Assembly: GCA_049568075.1 (NCBI GenBank)
Contig: CP144911.1
DNA length: 64,000 bases
Direction: 5' to 3' (one strand)
Source: Gottfriedia sp049568075
Lineage (GTDB): Bacteria > Bacillota > Bacilli > Bacillales > Bacillaceae_G
Below are positions 8,656 through 17,251 of this stretch, in pieces (within the stretch, counting starts at the first letter, position 1; every line of letters starts with the position of its first letter). The notes beneath the pieces are model-generated. The model made no database searches, was not told the origin of the DNA, and saw only the letters and a program-made list of their open reading frames with translations. Made by a program: the position numbers and the translations under genes.

Positions 8656-8964
8656 ATGGAAACAAATAAGATTTTGTCCTCATTATGTTATTTTAGCGTA
8701 TTCTTCGCACCTTTTTTATTCCCTATAATTGTTTATTTCGTTGCAAAGGATCAACAACTAAAATCGCATTCTAAACGAGCATTTTTTTCACATATACTCC
8801 CATTTCTAACGATTATTATTTTAGCGATTATTTCCCTTTTCACTTTTAATACTTTTGGTGATGGTGCAGGTTTTGCTCTTATCGGTGGATTTATATTAGC
8901 ATTCATTGTTAATTTAATTGTCTTTATATGGAATATTGTTCAAGGTATTAAAGTATTGATGTAA
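8656..8964 (+). CDS. DUF4870-type small membrane protein
   Basis: A 102-residue, three-to-four TM protein. The FFAPFLFPIIVYFVAKDQQ segment, the SHSKRAFFSHILPFL amphipathic turn and a C-terminal IVFIWNIVQGIKVL helix are typical of DUF4870 proteins. GAGGT lies just upstream of the ATG. No function is established. It ends before a bidirectional terminator shared with the convergent VTT gene. Confidence 0.75.
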   Translation: METNKILSSLCYFSVFFAPFLFPIIVYFVAKDQQLKSHSKRAFFSHILPFLTIIILAIISLFTFNTFGDGAGFALIGGFILAFIVNLIVFIWNIVQGIKVLM

Positions 8965-9035
8965 ATTCGTCATGTTTTCTACATTATTTCTCAGGAAATT
9001 TTCTATTTCGACAAACGCAATTATTCTTAATAAGT

Positions 9036-9075
9036 AAAAAGGCAATGTAATATTAAACCATTACATTGCCTTTTT
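9036..9075 (+). terminator. Bidirectional terminator
   Basis: 15-bp perfect arms (9036-9050 and 9061-9075) with A/T runs on both sides, placed between the convergent DUF4870 and VTT genes. Confidence 0.85.
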
Positions 9076-9078
9076 TTA

Positions 9079-9963
9079 TTATTCACTTTGTGTTACATAA
9101 GCTTCTTTTGAATTAGTTCGTTTAATTGATTTCTTAATCATTAATGATAAAGATAAGATGCAGGCAATTAAAATGGAGCTAGTTAAAGCTATTTGCGATG
9201 TTGTTAAAGAGAAAAATTTAGCCAAATAGACAGAGTATGAAAGTAGAGATGATGTAATTAATTTTGAAATCGAAGCAATTAAAAGAAACTTTTTGAAAGA
9301 TACTTTACTAATTCCTGCCCCGACACAAATAATTTCATCAGGTAAAATCGGAATGATAAACATTAAAGTTAAAATAATTGTTTCATTTTTTTTGACATAT
9401 TCCTGGTATTTTTTTAACTGTCTTTCTTTAACAAACTTTGAAACTAATTTAAGTCCACCTATTCTTGCTAAGAAATACATAATGACAATACCTAAAGTTG
9501 AACCTAAGAATCCAATTAACGCTCCTGTAAACGATCCGATTACAGCACTACCTGCAGGAATAGTAAGTGCTTCTGGTAAAGGTAAAAAAATCGGTTGAAA
9601 TAAACAGATTAAGAAAAATAATAACTTTGCAGTTGTAATATGATTGGTTAATATTCGCTCAACTCCGTACTTATCTACGAATACTAGAAATTGACTGGCA
9701 TAAAATAGAATTCCAACTACTGATATACAAAGTAGTAAACTAATTAGCGCTATTTTTGTAACCTTTAAAAACTTTTTATGATTCGATACAACTAGATAGA
9801 AATCTAGTAGCAGATTTCCCATGATTGCAAAAATAAATGATATTTTATAGATCGTTACGACAGTAGGTAAACTAGTGACTAATATTAAGATTGATATTGT
9901 AGCTAATACTATGTGTAATGTAATTTCTTTCATTGTATTAAACTGTTTATTTTCTTTCTTCAA
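9079..9963 (-). CDS. TVP38/TMEM64 family (VTT-domain) membrane protein
   Basis: About 294 residues. Three N-terminal TM helices precede a VTT domain: QPIFLPLPEALTIPAGSAVIG, GALIGFLGSTLGIVIMYFLAR, the ERQLKKYQEYVKKNE loop and MFIIPILPDEIICVGAGIS. The longer N-terminus separates it from the 7.9 kb paralogue. No ATG fits. TTG 9963 is preferred because AGGAG lies 9 nt upstream; the TTG at 9972 abuts the Shine-Dalgarno and is unlikely. A 7-bp dyad lies just upstream of the gene. Confidence 0.8.
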   Translation of the reverse strand: MKKENKQFNTMKEITLHIVLATISILILVTSLPTVVTIYKISFIFAIMGNLLLDFYLVVSNHKKFLKVTKIALISLLLCISVVGILFYASQFLVFVDKYGVERILTNHITTAKLLFFLICLFQPIFLPLPEALTIPAGSAVIGSFTGALIGFLGSTLGIVIMYFLARIGGLKLVSKFVKERQLKKYQEYVKKNETIILTLMFIIPILPDEIICVGAGISKVSFKKFLLIASISKLITSSLLSYSVYLAKFFSLTTSQIALTSSILIACILSLSLMIKKSIKRTNSKEAYVTQSE

Positions 9964-10008
9964 TGTTATCAACTCCTATACTACTGCTTGACCGTTCTTC
10001 AGTATTTT

Positions 10009-10029
10009 TCGTTACACTAATCGTAACGA
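10009..10029. promoter_or_regulatory. Candidate operator dyad upstream of the VTT gene
   Basis: Perfect TCGTTAC / GTAACGA arms with a 7-nt centre, about 45 bp upstream of the start and close to a TATATT that could be the -10 box. It resembles a dimeric repressor site. No regulator gene is adjacent. Confidence 0.4.
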
Positions 10030-10218
10030 TTTAATATACAGTTTAAAACGCACTTAAGTATTAAACTTAGTAAGTCTTAGGTCTTACATTAAGGAAGTTT
10101 TTTTAAAATGAATGAATTTATATTCAAATATTCAACATTTATGATAAAATGCATCTATGGTTTTATATAGAAAATAAATATTTTATGATAATCAAACGGC
10201 CTCATTCGATTAAATAAA

Positions 10219-10249
10219 AAAACGACTGTCATCTTTTGACAGTCGTTTT
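10219..10249 (-). terminator. Terminator of the aldo/keto reductase operon
   Basis: 13-bp arms AAAACGACTGTCA / TGACAGTCGTTTT with a T run on the minus strand, 15 nt beyond the gene. Confidence 0.85.
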
Positions 10250-10263
10250 GTTTTATTATTTAA

Positions 10264-11094
10264 TTAAAAGTCAAAATTGTCTGGGTCTGGACCAACACGG
10301 TGGTTTTGGTTCAGAGAGTTGATTTGGTTCATATCTTCTTCTGTTAGTTCAAAATCGAAAATATTTGCGTTTTCTTGAATGCGGTGTTCTTTGATTGATT
10401 TTGGTATAATCACTACACCGTTTTGTAAATGCCATCGTAATACAACTTGAGCAATTGATTTATTATGTTTGTTTGCTATTTGTAGTAATGTTTCATTTTC
10501 AAATAATTGTCCTTGCATTAATGGAGCCCATGCTTCTACTTGAATTGAGTTTGCTTTTAAAAATTCTCTTAGTTCAACTTGACTTAACATAGGATGTAAC
10601 TCAACTTGATTGATCATAGGCATTATCTCAGCATTCGCCATTACTTCTTTCAAGTGATGAATTTGGAAGTTACTCATTCCAATTGCTTTTACTTTTCCAT
10701 TTTTGTATAGTGTTTCAAGTGCTTTCCATGATTCAACATATTTACCTTCTACTGGCCAGTGGATTAAATATAGATCTAAATAATCAAGACCTAGTTTTTT
10801 CAAACTTAATTCGAAAGCATCGATAGTTGATTGGTAGCCTAGATCAGCATTCCATACCTTTGATGTAATAAATAAGTCTTCACGTTTAAGACCATTTTCT
10901 TCAAGAGCTTCTCTAATTCCTTGCCCTACACCTTCTTCGTTTTGATAAATCGCTGCCGTATCGATACTACGGTACCCATTTCGTATTGCAGCTTTTACAG
11001 AATCAATTACGACTTGTCCATCTTCTACTTGGAAAACTCCTAACCCAATTACTGGCATTTCTAAACCATTATTTAATTTAACTAAATTATTCAT
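10264..11094 (-). CDS. Aldo/keto reductase (diketogluconate/glyoxal reductase type)
   Basis: A 276-residue TIM-barrel NADPH oxidoreductase with the complete tetrad Asp45, Tyr50, Lys79 (ITSKVW) and His112 (LIHWP), plus the cofactor loop IPKSIKEHRIQEN. It is close to B. subtilis YvgN-like reductases that reduce methylglyoxal and other aldehydes. AGGGAG precedes the ATG. It follows the MFS gene by 39 nt on the same strand and is probably its operon partner, which suggests a detoxification role under the nearby HxlR regulator. Confidence 0.9.
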   Translation of the reverse strand: MNNLVKLNNGLEMPVIGLGVFQVEDGQVVIDSVKAAIRNGYRSIDTAAIYQNEEGVGQGIREALEENGLKREDLFITSKVWNADLGYQSTIDAFELSLKKLGLDYLDLYLIHWPVEGKYVESWKALETLYKNGKVKAIGMSNFQIHHLKEVMANAEIMPMINQVELHPMLSQVELREFLKANSIQVEAWAPLMQGQLFENETLLQIANKHNKSIAQVVLRWHLQNGVVIIPKSIKEHRIQENANIFDFELTEEDMNQINSLNQNHRVGPDPDNFDF

Positions 11095-11133
11095 TTTATT
11101 TCTCCCTTTTTTATATAATATTTTTTAAAAAAT

Positions 11134-12336
11134 TTACTTTTTCTTTTCTAAAGAAGCACTCCAGATGCTTAACAGAACTGCTCCGAATACCATGATTCCA
11201 CCAATCCATGGGGTATGAATCAACCCGATTGTATCTACGACTAAACCGCCAATAAACGCTCCAATTGCAATACCTACGTTGAATGCTGCTATATTTAGTG
11301 CTGATGCAATATCTACAGCTGAAGGAACATACTTCTCAGCTAATTTCACAACATAAATTTGTAGACCAGGTACATTCATAAAAGCAAGTAAGCCTAAGAA
11401 GAAAATCGTTACAATCCCTACTATTTTAAACGGTGCCGTAAACGATAGAATGATGAGAACAATTGCTTGAACAGCAAACATCCATGTTAGTGCTTTTAAA
11501 GGATTTTTATTTGCCGCTTTTCCACCAATCGTATTACCAAGTGCTACTGCAATTCCATAAACAAGTAAGATCATACTTACAGAGTTTGGAGCAAAGCCGG
11601 TGATTTTTTCAAGGATTGGTGACAAGTATGTGAATGCTACAAAAGTACCTCCATATCCTAATGCTGTAATAGCAAATGCCAAAAGTAATGGTCCATTTTT
11701 TAAAACTTTCAGGTTATCACTTAATTTTGAAGCTGGCGGTTGTTTAATTGTTTTCGGAACTAAAATTGCAATTGCTATAATTGCAATCACACCTAATAAT
11801 GCCACAGCCCCAAAAGTAGATCTCCAACCAAAATGCTGACCAATAAATGTGCCTAATGGAACTCCTGTTACAGTTGCAACAGTTAAGCCCGTAAACATGA
11901 ATGCAATCGCACTTGCACGTTTGTTTTCAGGAACTACATCCGCTGCAATTGTTGAACCGATTGAAAAGAACACCCCATGTGAAAATGAAGTAATGATTCG
12001 AGCAACTAACAATAGGCCAAAACTAGTCGAAAAGGCAGCAACGCTATTACCTACTATAAAAATAATCATTAAAAGCATTAATAACGTTTTTCGGCCAATC
12101 TTATTTGTTAATGCCGTTAAAATTGGTGCTCCAAAAGCAACACCCATCGCATATCCAGAAATTAATAATCCCGCTAATGTGATTGAAATTTTCAAATCAC
12201 CAGCTAGAGTTGATAATAAACCAACGGGAACAAATTCAGTTGTTCCGATACCAAATGCACTAATGGCAAGAGCCATTAACGCGGGAGTGCCACTTTTTTT
12301 CTCTTGTATTTTAATCGAAGTAGCAGTCGAACTCAT
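11134..12336 (-). CDS. MFS transporter, DHA1 drug-efflux type (AraJ/YdhP-like)
   Basis: About 400 residues with 12 TM helices. The AISAFGIGTTEFVPVGLL first helix, the GAPILTALTNKIGRKTLL motif A and the MFTGLTVATVTGVPLGTFIG motif C mark a proton-antiport exporter of the DHA1 group. ATG 12336 is chosen for its AAGGAGG; the open frame upstream has no Shine-Dalgarno. The substrate is unknown. It is divergent from an HxlR-family regulator, with a candidate operator in between. Confidence 0.88.
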   Translation of the reverse strand: MSSTATSIKIQEKKSGTPALMALAISAFGIGTTEFVPVGLLSTLAGDLKISITLAGLLISGYAMGVAFGAPILTALTNKIGRKTLLMLLMIIFIVGNSVAAFSTSFGLLLVARIITSFSHGVFFSIGSTIAADVVPENKRASAIAFMFTGLTVATVTGVPLGTFIGQHFGWRSTFGAVALLGVIAIIAIAILVPKTIKQPPASKLSDNLKVLKNGPLLLAFAITALGYGGTFVAFTYLSPILEKITGFAPNSVSMILLVYGIAVALGNTIGGKAANKNPLKALTWMFAVQAIVLIILSFTAPFKIVGIVTIFFLGLLAFMNVPGLQIYVVKLAEKYVPSAVDIASALNIAAFNVGIAIGAFIGGLVVDTIGLIHTPWIGGIMVFGAVLLSIWSASLEKKK

Positions 12337-12540
12337 ATAACTCCTCCTTGTGTTATAGTTATTTTTATTATTAGTTTGAATACAAAGAGACATGGCGCCT
12401 GAATAAAGTCTCTTCGTCATTCAAAACATAAATGAAATGAAATAGTAAAAGATTAACGTCTTCATCTGTACGTTTACTTTTTATAAATGTTTGTTAATCA
12501 ATTAACTATTGTCATTATGCGCGATAGGATTGATTAAAAG

Positions 12541-12580
12541 AAGTATGTACTTTGAAGTGATATAGTTACTTTTTAGTAAC
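12541..12580. promoter_or_regulatory. Candidate HxlR-family operator region
   Basis: The 394-bp divergent gap (12337-12730) contains GTTACT-TTTT-AGTAAC (12565-12580) and, about 20 bp away, AGTATGTACT (12542-12551). TACT...AGTA half-sites are typical of DUF24/HxlR regulators such as YodB. A TATGATATT at about 12669 may be the -10 box for the regulator. I see nothing else in the gap. Confidence 0.45.
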
Positions 12581-12730
12581 ATTTAAGTGAATAAAGGATT
12601 AAAACAGAGAAAATTTATAAAAAAATTTTTAACCAGACTTGAAACTACACAGTTTACGAAGAGAATGTTATGATATTTTAATCATTAAAAATATGTTGCG
12701 TAAGTAAATATGAAAGAAGGAGAGGCGAAA

Positions 12731-13096
12731 ATGAAAAAATACAATATCCCAGTTGAGGCTTCCTTAGATGTAATCGGTGGCAAATGGAAGGTTGTGATTC
12801 TTTGTCATTTAACAAAAGGTACAAAAAGGACTTCTCAATTAAAAAAATTAATGCCGAACATTACTCAAAAAATGTTAACTCAGCAACTAAAGGAATTACA
12901 GGAAGATAATATCGTTCACCGAAAAGTATTTAATCAGGTTCCGCCAAAAGTGGAATATTCCTTAACTGATTACGGATGGTCTTTAAAAGAAGTATTAGAC
13001 TTACTGTGCTCTTGGGGAGAAAATCATATTGAATGTATGTACCCTGACAAAAATGACGTACTTCTGCCACCAGTTGAGGATGAGATAACCTTATAA
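12731..13096 (+). CDS. HxlR (DUF24) family winged-helix regulator
   Basis: A 121-residue winged-helix protein: VEASLDVIGGKWKVVIL at the N-terminus, recognition region NITQKMLTQQLKELQED, wing PPKVEYSLTDYG. ATG 12731 is set by AAGGAGAGG upstream. Redox-sensing members carry a Cys directly before the PVEA motif. Here that position is Ile (YNIPVEA), so thiol sensing through the canonical Cys is not possible; Cys25 and Cys92 remain. It likely controls itself and the divergent MFS-aldo/keto reductase pair. Confidence 0.88.
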   Translation: MKKYNIPVEASLDVIGGKWKVVILCHLTKGTKRTSQLKKLMPNITQKMLTQQLKELQEDNIVHRKVFNQVPPKVEYSLTDYGWSLKEVLDLLCSWGENHIECMYPDKNDVLLPPVEDEITL

Positions 13097-13100
13097 AATA

Positions 13101-13137
13101 AAAAAACTCCTTTTTCTATCTAAGAAAGGAGTTTTTT
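13101..13137 (+). terminator. Bidirectional terminator
   Basis: 13-bp arms AAAAAACTCCTTT / AAAGGAGTTTTTT between the convergent regulator and lipoprotein genes. Confidence 0.85.
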
Positions 13138-13145
13138 TCTGCAAT

Positions 13146-13817
13146 CTATTTAAAATCTACTTTTACTTTTTGTGCTTTCGCAATTACTTTATGTTGATCA
13201 TCTAATACATCACTTGTTGTTAACTCGATCCATTTTAGACTAGGATCAGTATGTTCTACTATAAATCCCATTGCACCTTGTTTTGAACCATTAGGATTGA
13301 TTTCCCCACCTAAATATTCAATATAGAAGTCATCTTTAAATTCCTTTACTTCATTATTACTTGTCATCAAATGGGCAACTGGACCAAAGTGTAATTGTTT
13401 ATCGGAGTGGTTAATGATTTCTACCTCTACCTTAATAAATCGAAAGCTTTCATAGCTTTCAGTATAATAATGAAAATAATCCATTAAAGAATACGTCGGT
13501 AAGTTTTTGATCAGCTTAATCTGTTTAATTTTCATTTCAATCGGCCCAATTGTGTAAGACTTATTTAATTTAGCATTGCCTTCTAAAGTAACTTCACCTT
13601 TTTCATCTTTCAGTGTTTGACCTTTAAGAAGTAAATTCGTATCATCTGAAACCTGTGGATTTGGCACATATACATCGTTTAATGACTTTGCTCGGCTTTT
13701 GGAGATTGTAGAGACATTTTTTATATTCTCTGCTGAAGCAGTTGTTTTCTCCTTCTGAACTAAGCTACATCCTGAAAGCATTAAAGAAAGTAAAATAAAT
13801 GGAATCAATTTTTTCAT
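13146..13817 (-). CDS. Lipoprotein, DUF4352-like beta-sandwich
   Basis: A 223-residue protein with an N-terminal lipoprotein signal (LMLSGC, lipidated Cys17), a linker, and a C-terminal domain rich in beta strands (IGPIEMKIKQIKLI, FRFIKVEVEIINHSDK, LHFGPVAHLMTSNN) like DUF4352/immunoprotection folds. GGGG lies 8 nt before the ATG. It follows the alkaline phosphatase gene by about 60 nt on the same strand and may be co-expressed. No specific function can be assigned. Confidence 0.72.
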   Translation of the reverse strand: MKKLIPFILLSLMLSGCSLVQKEKTTASAENIKNVSTISKSRAKSLNDVYVPNPQVSDDTNLLLKGQTLKDEKGEVTLEGNAKLNKSYTIGPIEMKIKQIKLIKNLPTYSLMDYFHYYTESYESFRFIKVEVEIINHSDKQLHFGPVAHLMTSNNEVKEFKDDFYIEYLGGEINPNGSKQGAMGFIVEHTDPSLKWIELTTSDVLDDQHKVIAKAQKVKVDFK

Positions 13818-13841
13818 AAAAATCCCCTTTCATCCTTAAAT

Positions 13842-13866
13842 CCCGTTAAATGGGTCATTTAACGGG
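13842..13866 (-). repeat. Hairpin between phoA and the lipoprotein gene
   Basis: 10-bp arms CCCGTTAAAT / ATTTAACGGG with a 5-nt loop. It has no T run on the minus strand, so it is more likely a partial attenuator or mRNA-stability stem than a full terminator. Confidence 0.5.
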
Positions 13867-13880
13867 AGCTGATTTTTTAC

Positions 13881-15245
13881 TTATTTACCATTCTTTAAAA
13901 TACTAAAGATGTTTTTTGCTTGGTCAGTATTATCAATTTTCCCTGCAAATAGTTGACTACCAGGGCCATAAGCATAAACATTTACGTCTTCACCTGTGTG
14001 ACCACCTGTAGTCCAACCAGTTACTGAACGGTTATCAAAAATTGCTTCGATTGCATTATCAATCTCTAACATATTTTTTGACTCTGCCGCTTTTTTTACA
14101 GATTGAATTTCTTCAGGCTTCAATTCTAAGTTAATGTTCGATTTTAATGTTTTTTCTACATCTGCTCCTTTACTAATTTGTTCAGCCATGAAATCAGGAG
14201 TACGATTAGCTGCAGCAATCGGTGCGCCGTACCAATTGTAATCTCCTTTTGCCCCAATAGAATATCCGCCTGTTGAATGGTCTGCTGTTGCAACGACTAA
14301 TGTATGCTTGTCCTTTTTAGCAAATTCAATTGCAGCTTTAAACGCTTTTTCAAAGTCTTCCATTTCACTCATTGCCGCAACAATATCGTTATCATGTCCA
14401 GCCCAATCAATTTGACTACCTTCTACCATTAAAAAGAATCCATCTTTATCTCTGCTTAATTTATCAATTGCTGTATTTGTCATATCACTTAATGATGGCA
14501 TTGAATCATCACGATCGATCATCTTTGGCATTCCACCAGGAGCAAATAAACCTAATACTTTATCGTTTTTATCTTTTTGCATTTGATTTTTATTCGTTAC
14601 ATAAGAGTATCCATCTTTTATAAATTGCTTTGTTAAATCACGATCTTCTCGAACAAAATTACTTAATCCGCCACCAAGCATGACATCTATTTTATGTCCA
14701 CCTTTAATTAGTTCATCATAATAATCATCCGCAATAGCATTCATATTTTTACGACTTACATCATGCGCTCCATAAGACGCCGGTGTAGCATGGGTAATTT
14801 CTGAAGTAGCTACAAGCCCTGTTGCTTTTCCTTTTTCCTTTGCAGCCTCTAGTACTGTTTTTACTCTTGACCCATCATTATCTACACCTATTGCTGCATT
14901 ATAGGTTTTAACCCCCGCTGACATAGCTGTTGCCGCTGCGGCAGAGTCAGTAATATTTTGCATTGGATCCTCAGGATATGTCATTTGTTGTCCTACTAAG
15001 TAATGATCGAATTCTGTTTGTTCAACTTCTTTTGTTTTTGGATCATCTTTTAAATAACGATAAGCAGTCGTGTATGAAACACCCATTCCATCACCAATTA
15101 AAAAGATCACATTTCTAATTTCATTCTTGTTTGTTTCCTTAGCTTGTACTGTATGATTAGCAAATGAACCAATCAACGAACCAAATGCCATCGTTGAAAG
15201 CACAGCCACTGGAATTAACTTTTTCTTAAGTTTGTTTCTGAACAT
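13881..15245 (-). CDS. phoA: Secreted alkaline phosphatase (PhoA family)
   Basis: A 454-residue enzyme with a signal peptide (about 1-35, ending TVQA). Metal- and phosphate-binding motifs are intact: Asp52 in LIGDGMG, nucleophile Ser101 in TDSAAAATA, THATPASYGAHDVSR, GSQIDWAGHDND, ATADHSTGG and TTGGHTGEDV. It releases phosphate from monoesters outside the cell, with two Zn and one Mg ion. AGGGGG precedes the ATG. A three-codon upstream ORF and a 13-bp inverted repeat lie in the leader. I cannot identify convincing PhoP boxes. Confidence 0.95.
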   Translation of the reverse strand: MFRNKLKKKLIPVAVLSTMAFGSLIGSFANHTVQAKETNKNEIRNVIFLIGDGMGVSYTTAYRYLKDDPKTKEVEQTEFDHYLVGQQMTYPEDPMQNITDSAAAATAMSAGVKTYNAAIGVDNDGSRVKTVLEAAKEKGKATGLVATSEITHATPASYGAHDVSRKNMNAIADDYYDELIKGGHKIDVMLGGGLSNFVREDRDLTKQFIKDGYSYVTNKNQMQKDKNDKVLGLFAPGGMPKMIDRDDSMPSLSDMTNTAIDKLSRDKDGFFLMVEGSQIDWAGHDNDIVAAMSEMEDFEKAFKAAIEFAKKDKHTLVVATADHSTGGYSIGAKGDYNWYGAPIAAANRTPDFMAEQISKGADVEKTLKSNINLELKPEEIQSVKKAAESKNMLEIDNAIEAIFDNRSVTGWTTGGHTGEDVNVYAYGPGSQLFAGKIDNTDQAKNIFSILKNGK

Positions 15246-15263
15246 AAAAAATCCCCCTAAAAA

Positions 15264-15308
15264 TTAAAATTTCATTAGATTTCACCTCTTAATTTTAATG
15301 AAATTTTA
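15264..15308 (-). other. phoA leader: minimal uORF and inverted repeat
   Basis: On the minus strand GAGGTG (15283-15288) is followed by ATG AAA TTT TAA (15275 to 15264), ending about 6 nt before the phoA Shine-Dalgarno. 13-bp arms (15265-15277 and 15296-15308) enclose the uORF ribosome site. The rest of the 332-bp divergent gap to copC is AT-rich; I see no other clear element in it. Confidence 0.4.
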
Positions 15309-15577
15309 TTAATTTACTTTGGAGGTTCTGTAAATAGAGTATTAAGAATTGTTTTTAATAAATTAATTTTCTTAATTAAAACTAACTACTACTTTTTGAT
15401 AGGATTACAAATATGTACCGACTAGCTGTGTCTTCTTCACAAATACATCACATTTTTGAACTAAAATGTCTAATTGAATAGAGTGGTTAATTTAACAAAA
15501 ATAATAATATTTCATAATTACAAGTTTTTACATTATATTAAATTAAGCACAAATTTTTACATAAGAAGGAGATTTAT

Positions 15578-16120
15578 ATGAAAAAAGGTTTATCAATCAT
15601 AATTTTACTGCTATTTTTATTCCCAACTATGGCAAGTGCGCATACTAAGCTTGTTTCTTCTAATCCATCAAATGGGCAAATTATCACTGAACCAACTAAA
15701 CAAATTACGCTTGAATTTGAAGAGGCTCTTGAACAATTAGGTACAATCAAATTATATAAAACTGGGTCTGCTACAGCTGTTACAAATGTTTCTATTAAAG
15801 GTAATAAATTAATTGCTGATCTACCAAATGGTTTAGAAAATGGTGATTATAAGATTGAATGGAAAGTAGTAAGTGAAGATGGTCATCCAGTAACAGGTCA
15901 AATTCCTTTCAAAGTGCAATTAAAGCAAGCTGAAACTAAAACGACAACTGAAACTAAAACAACTGACAAAGTAGTTAAAGATCAAACGCCAGCTAAAGAA
16001 AAACAAAAAGATGCTACTCCTAAAAAAGAAAGATCCAAATATCTTATTCCATTAATTGCAATCGGGCTATTTGGAATCGCGTTAATGGTTGGTGGAGTTG
16101 TTCTTTGGAATAGAAAATGA
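15578..16120 (+). CDS. CopC-domain copper-binding protein, membrane-anchored
   Basis: 180 residues: a signal peptide ending MASA, so that the mature protein starts with His (HTKLVSSNPSNG), the usual N-terminal Cu(II) ligand of CopC; a CopC beta-barrel with the EWKVVSEDGHPVTG motif carrying the second His; a Lys/Thr-rich linker; and a C-terminal TM helix. It likely binds copper outside the cell. AAGGAG fits the start. It overlaps the next gene by ATGA, so the two are translationally coupled. Confidence 0.9.
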   Translation: MKKGLSIIILLLFLFPTMASAHTKLVSSNPSNGQIITEPTKQITLEFEEALEQLGTIKLYKTGSATAVTNVSIKGNKLIADLPNGLENGDYKIEWKVVSEDGHPVTGQIPFKVQLKQAETKTTTETKTTDKVVKDQTPAKEKQKDATPKKERSKYLIPLIAIGLFGIALMVGGVVLWNRK

Positions 16121-17196
16121 GTTATATCGTTCCGATCACGGAGTTCATAACATATATCCTTTATTCGATATTAGCAGGAAAGTTTGTATTAGATTTTGTA
16201 CCGTCAGATAAAAAACCAACAATCAGTATTTCGAAAGGTACTGTTTATTTGGTTATTATCGGTATATTATTCTTTTCACTATTTCCTGCTATTCGAATTA
16301 TTACTTTTTTCCTAGATGATGTTCATCTTAAAACAGCTATATATTCTGTTTTCATAAAAACAGCTGTAGGTAATGCATGGATTTATTCGAGTATGTTTGC
16401 CATTATGCTTGTCATTAATATTTATAGCGATGGCAAAAGGTTTTTTAATTTCTTTTGGTTATTCATGATGATTTTAAGTATCGGTTATGCAGGTCATATA
16501 ACCTCTATGAATTTTTGGACGGGTTTTATCTTTCAAAGTAGTCATTTTCTAATGGTTTCTATTTGGAGTGGAATTCTATTTAATGTCACTTGGCTAGCTA
16601 AGGACACGAATAAATATGGTAGATTCTTGAAATGGTTTACACCTTTAGCCATCATATGTGTCGTTATTATTTTCACTAGTGGTGTAGTCTTAATGCTAGA
16701 AGTCGTCAAATTGAAAGACTATACGAATGCTTGGTTACTTCCTTATGGACAGATGTTAGTCTTGAAGCACATTAGCATTATTCCAGTATTGTTTTTTGCT
16801 TTTTTCAATGGTGTACTAATGAGGAAGTCCGCTGAAGGCACTACGAGTAATATTCGTAGTTGGTTAAAAGCAGAGTATATTACCATCATAATTGTGTTCT
16901 TTTTTACAGCTATTATGGGTACTAAATCTCCACCGCATAATATTAATTTAACTTTGCAAAATGAGGGTCCGTCTAAATGGAGTGAATGGATTATGGGAAT
17001 TGATATTACTTTACCTATTAGAATAGCTTTTACTTTTACGGTAGAAGGAACGATGTTAATGAGTATGTCGATCATCTTCCTAGTGTTATTAGTCATCAGC
17101 TTTATGAAAAAGACAAAAATCATGCTACCAATTGTATTTAGTCTTTGCTTTGTGATGACAATGTATCTTGGTCTAATGTATAGCGTATCGGTTTAG
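16117..17196 (+). CDS. CopD-domain copper import membrane protein
   Basis: A 359-residue protein with about nine TM segments and a CopD domain: GHITSMNFWTGFIFQSSHFL with SIWSG, KHISIIPVLFFAFFNGVLMR, and FFFTAIMGTKSPPHN near the conserved SxxPP. With the preceding CopC protein it is equivalent to a split B. subtilis YcnJ, a copper-uptake protein. Its start overlaps the copC stop by 4 nt. The substrate is inferred from family and neighbour. Confidence 0.85.
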   Translation: MSYIVPITEFITYILYSILAGKFVLDFVPSDKKPTISISKGTVYLVIIGILFFSLFPAIRIITFFLDDVHLKTAIYSVFIKTAVGNAWIYSSMFAIMLVINIYSDGKRFFNFFWLFMMILSIGYAGHITSMNFWTGFIFQSSHFLMVSIWSGILFNVTWLAKDTNKYGRFLKWFTPLAIICVVIIFTSGVVLMLEVVKLKDYTNAWLLPYGQMLVLKHISIIPVLFFAFFNGVLMRKSAEGTTSNIRSWLKAEYITIIIVFFFTAIMGTKSPPHNINLTLQNEGPSKWSEWIMGIDITLPIRIAFTFTVEGTMLMSMSIIFLVLLVISFMKKTKIMLPIVFSLCFVMTMYLGLMYSVSV

Positions 17197-17198
17197 AA

Positions 17199-17233
17199 AA
17201 AAGATTGTACTATGTATTTAAGTACAATCTTTT
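17199..17233 (+). terminator. Terminator after the copCD pair
   Basis: 13-bp arms AAAAGATTGTACT / AGTACAATCTTTT and a T run. Probably bidirectional. Confidence 0.85.
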
Positions 17234-17251
17234 TTTCTTTATTATCTAGTT

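Noticed and set aside
10108..10170. Possible 20-codon plus-strand ORF starting near 10109
   Set aside because: Its purine-rich site is too far from the ATG, there is no terminator, and composition is simply AT-rich.
15246..15577. PhoP (Pho-box) repeats upstream of phoA
   Set aside because: I looked for TTAACA-type hexamers at 11-bp spacing; only scattered AT-rich near matches occur, not distinguishable from background.
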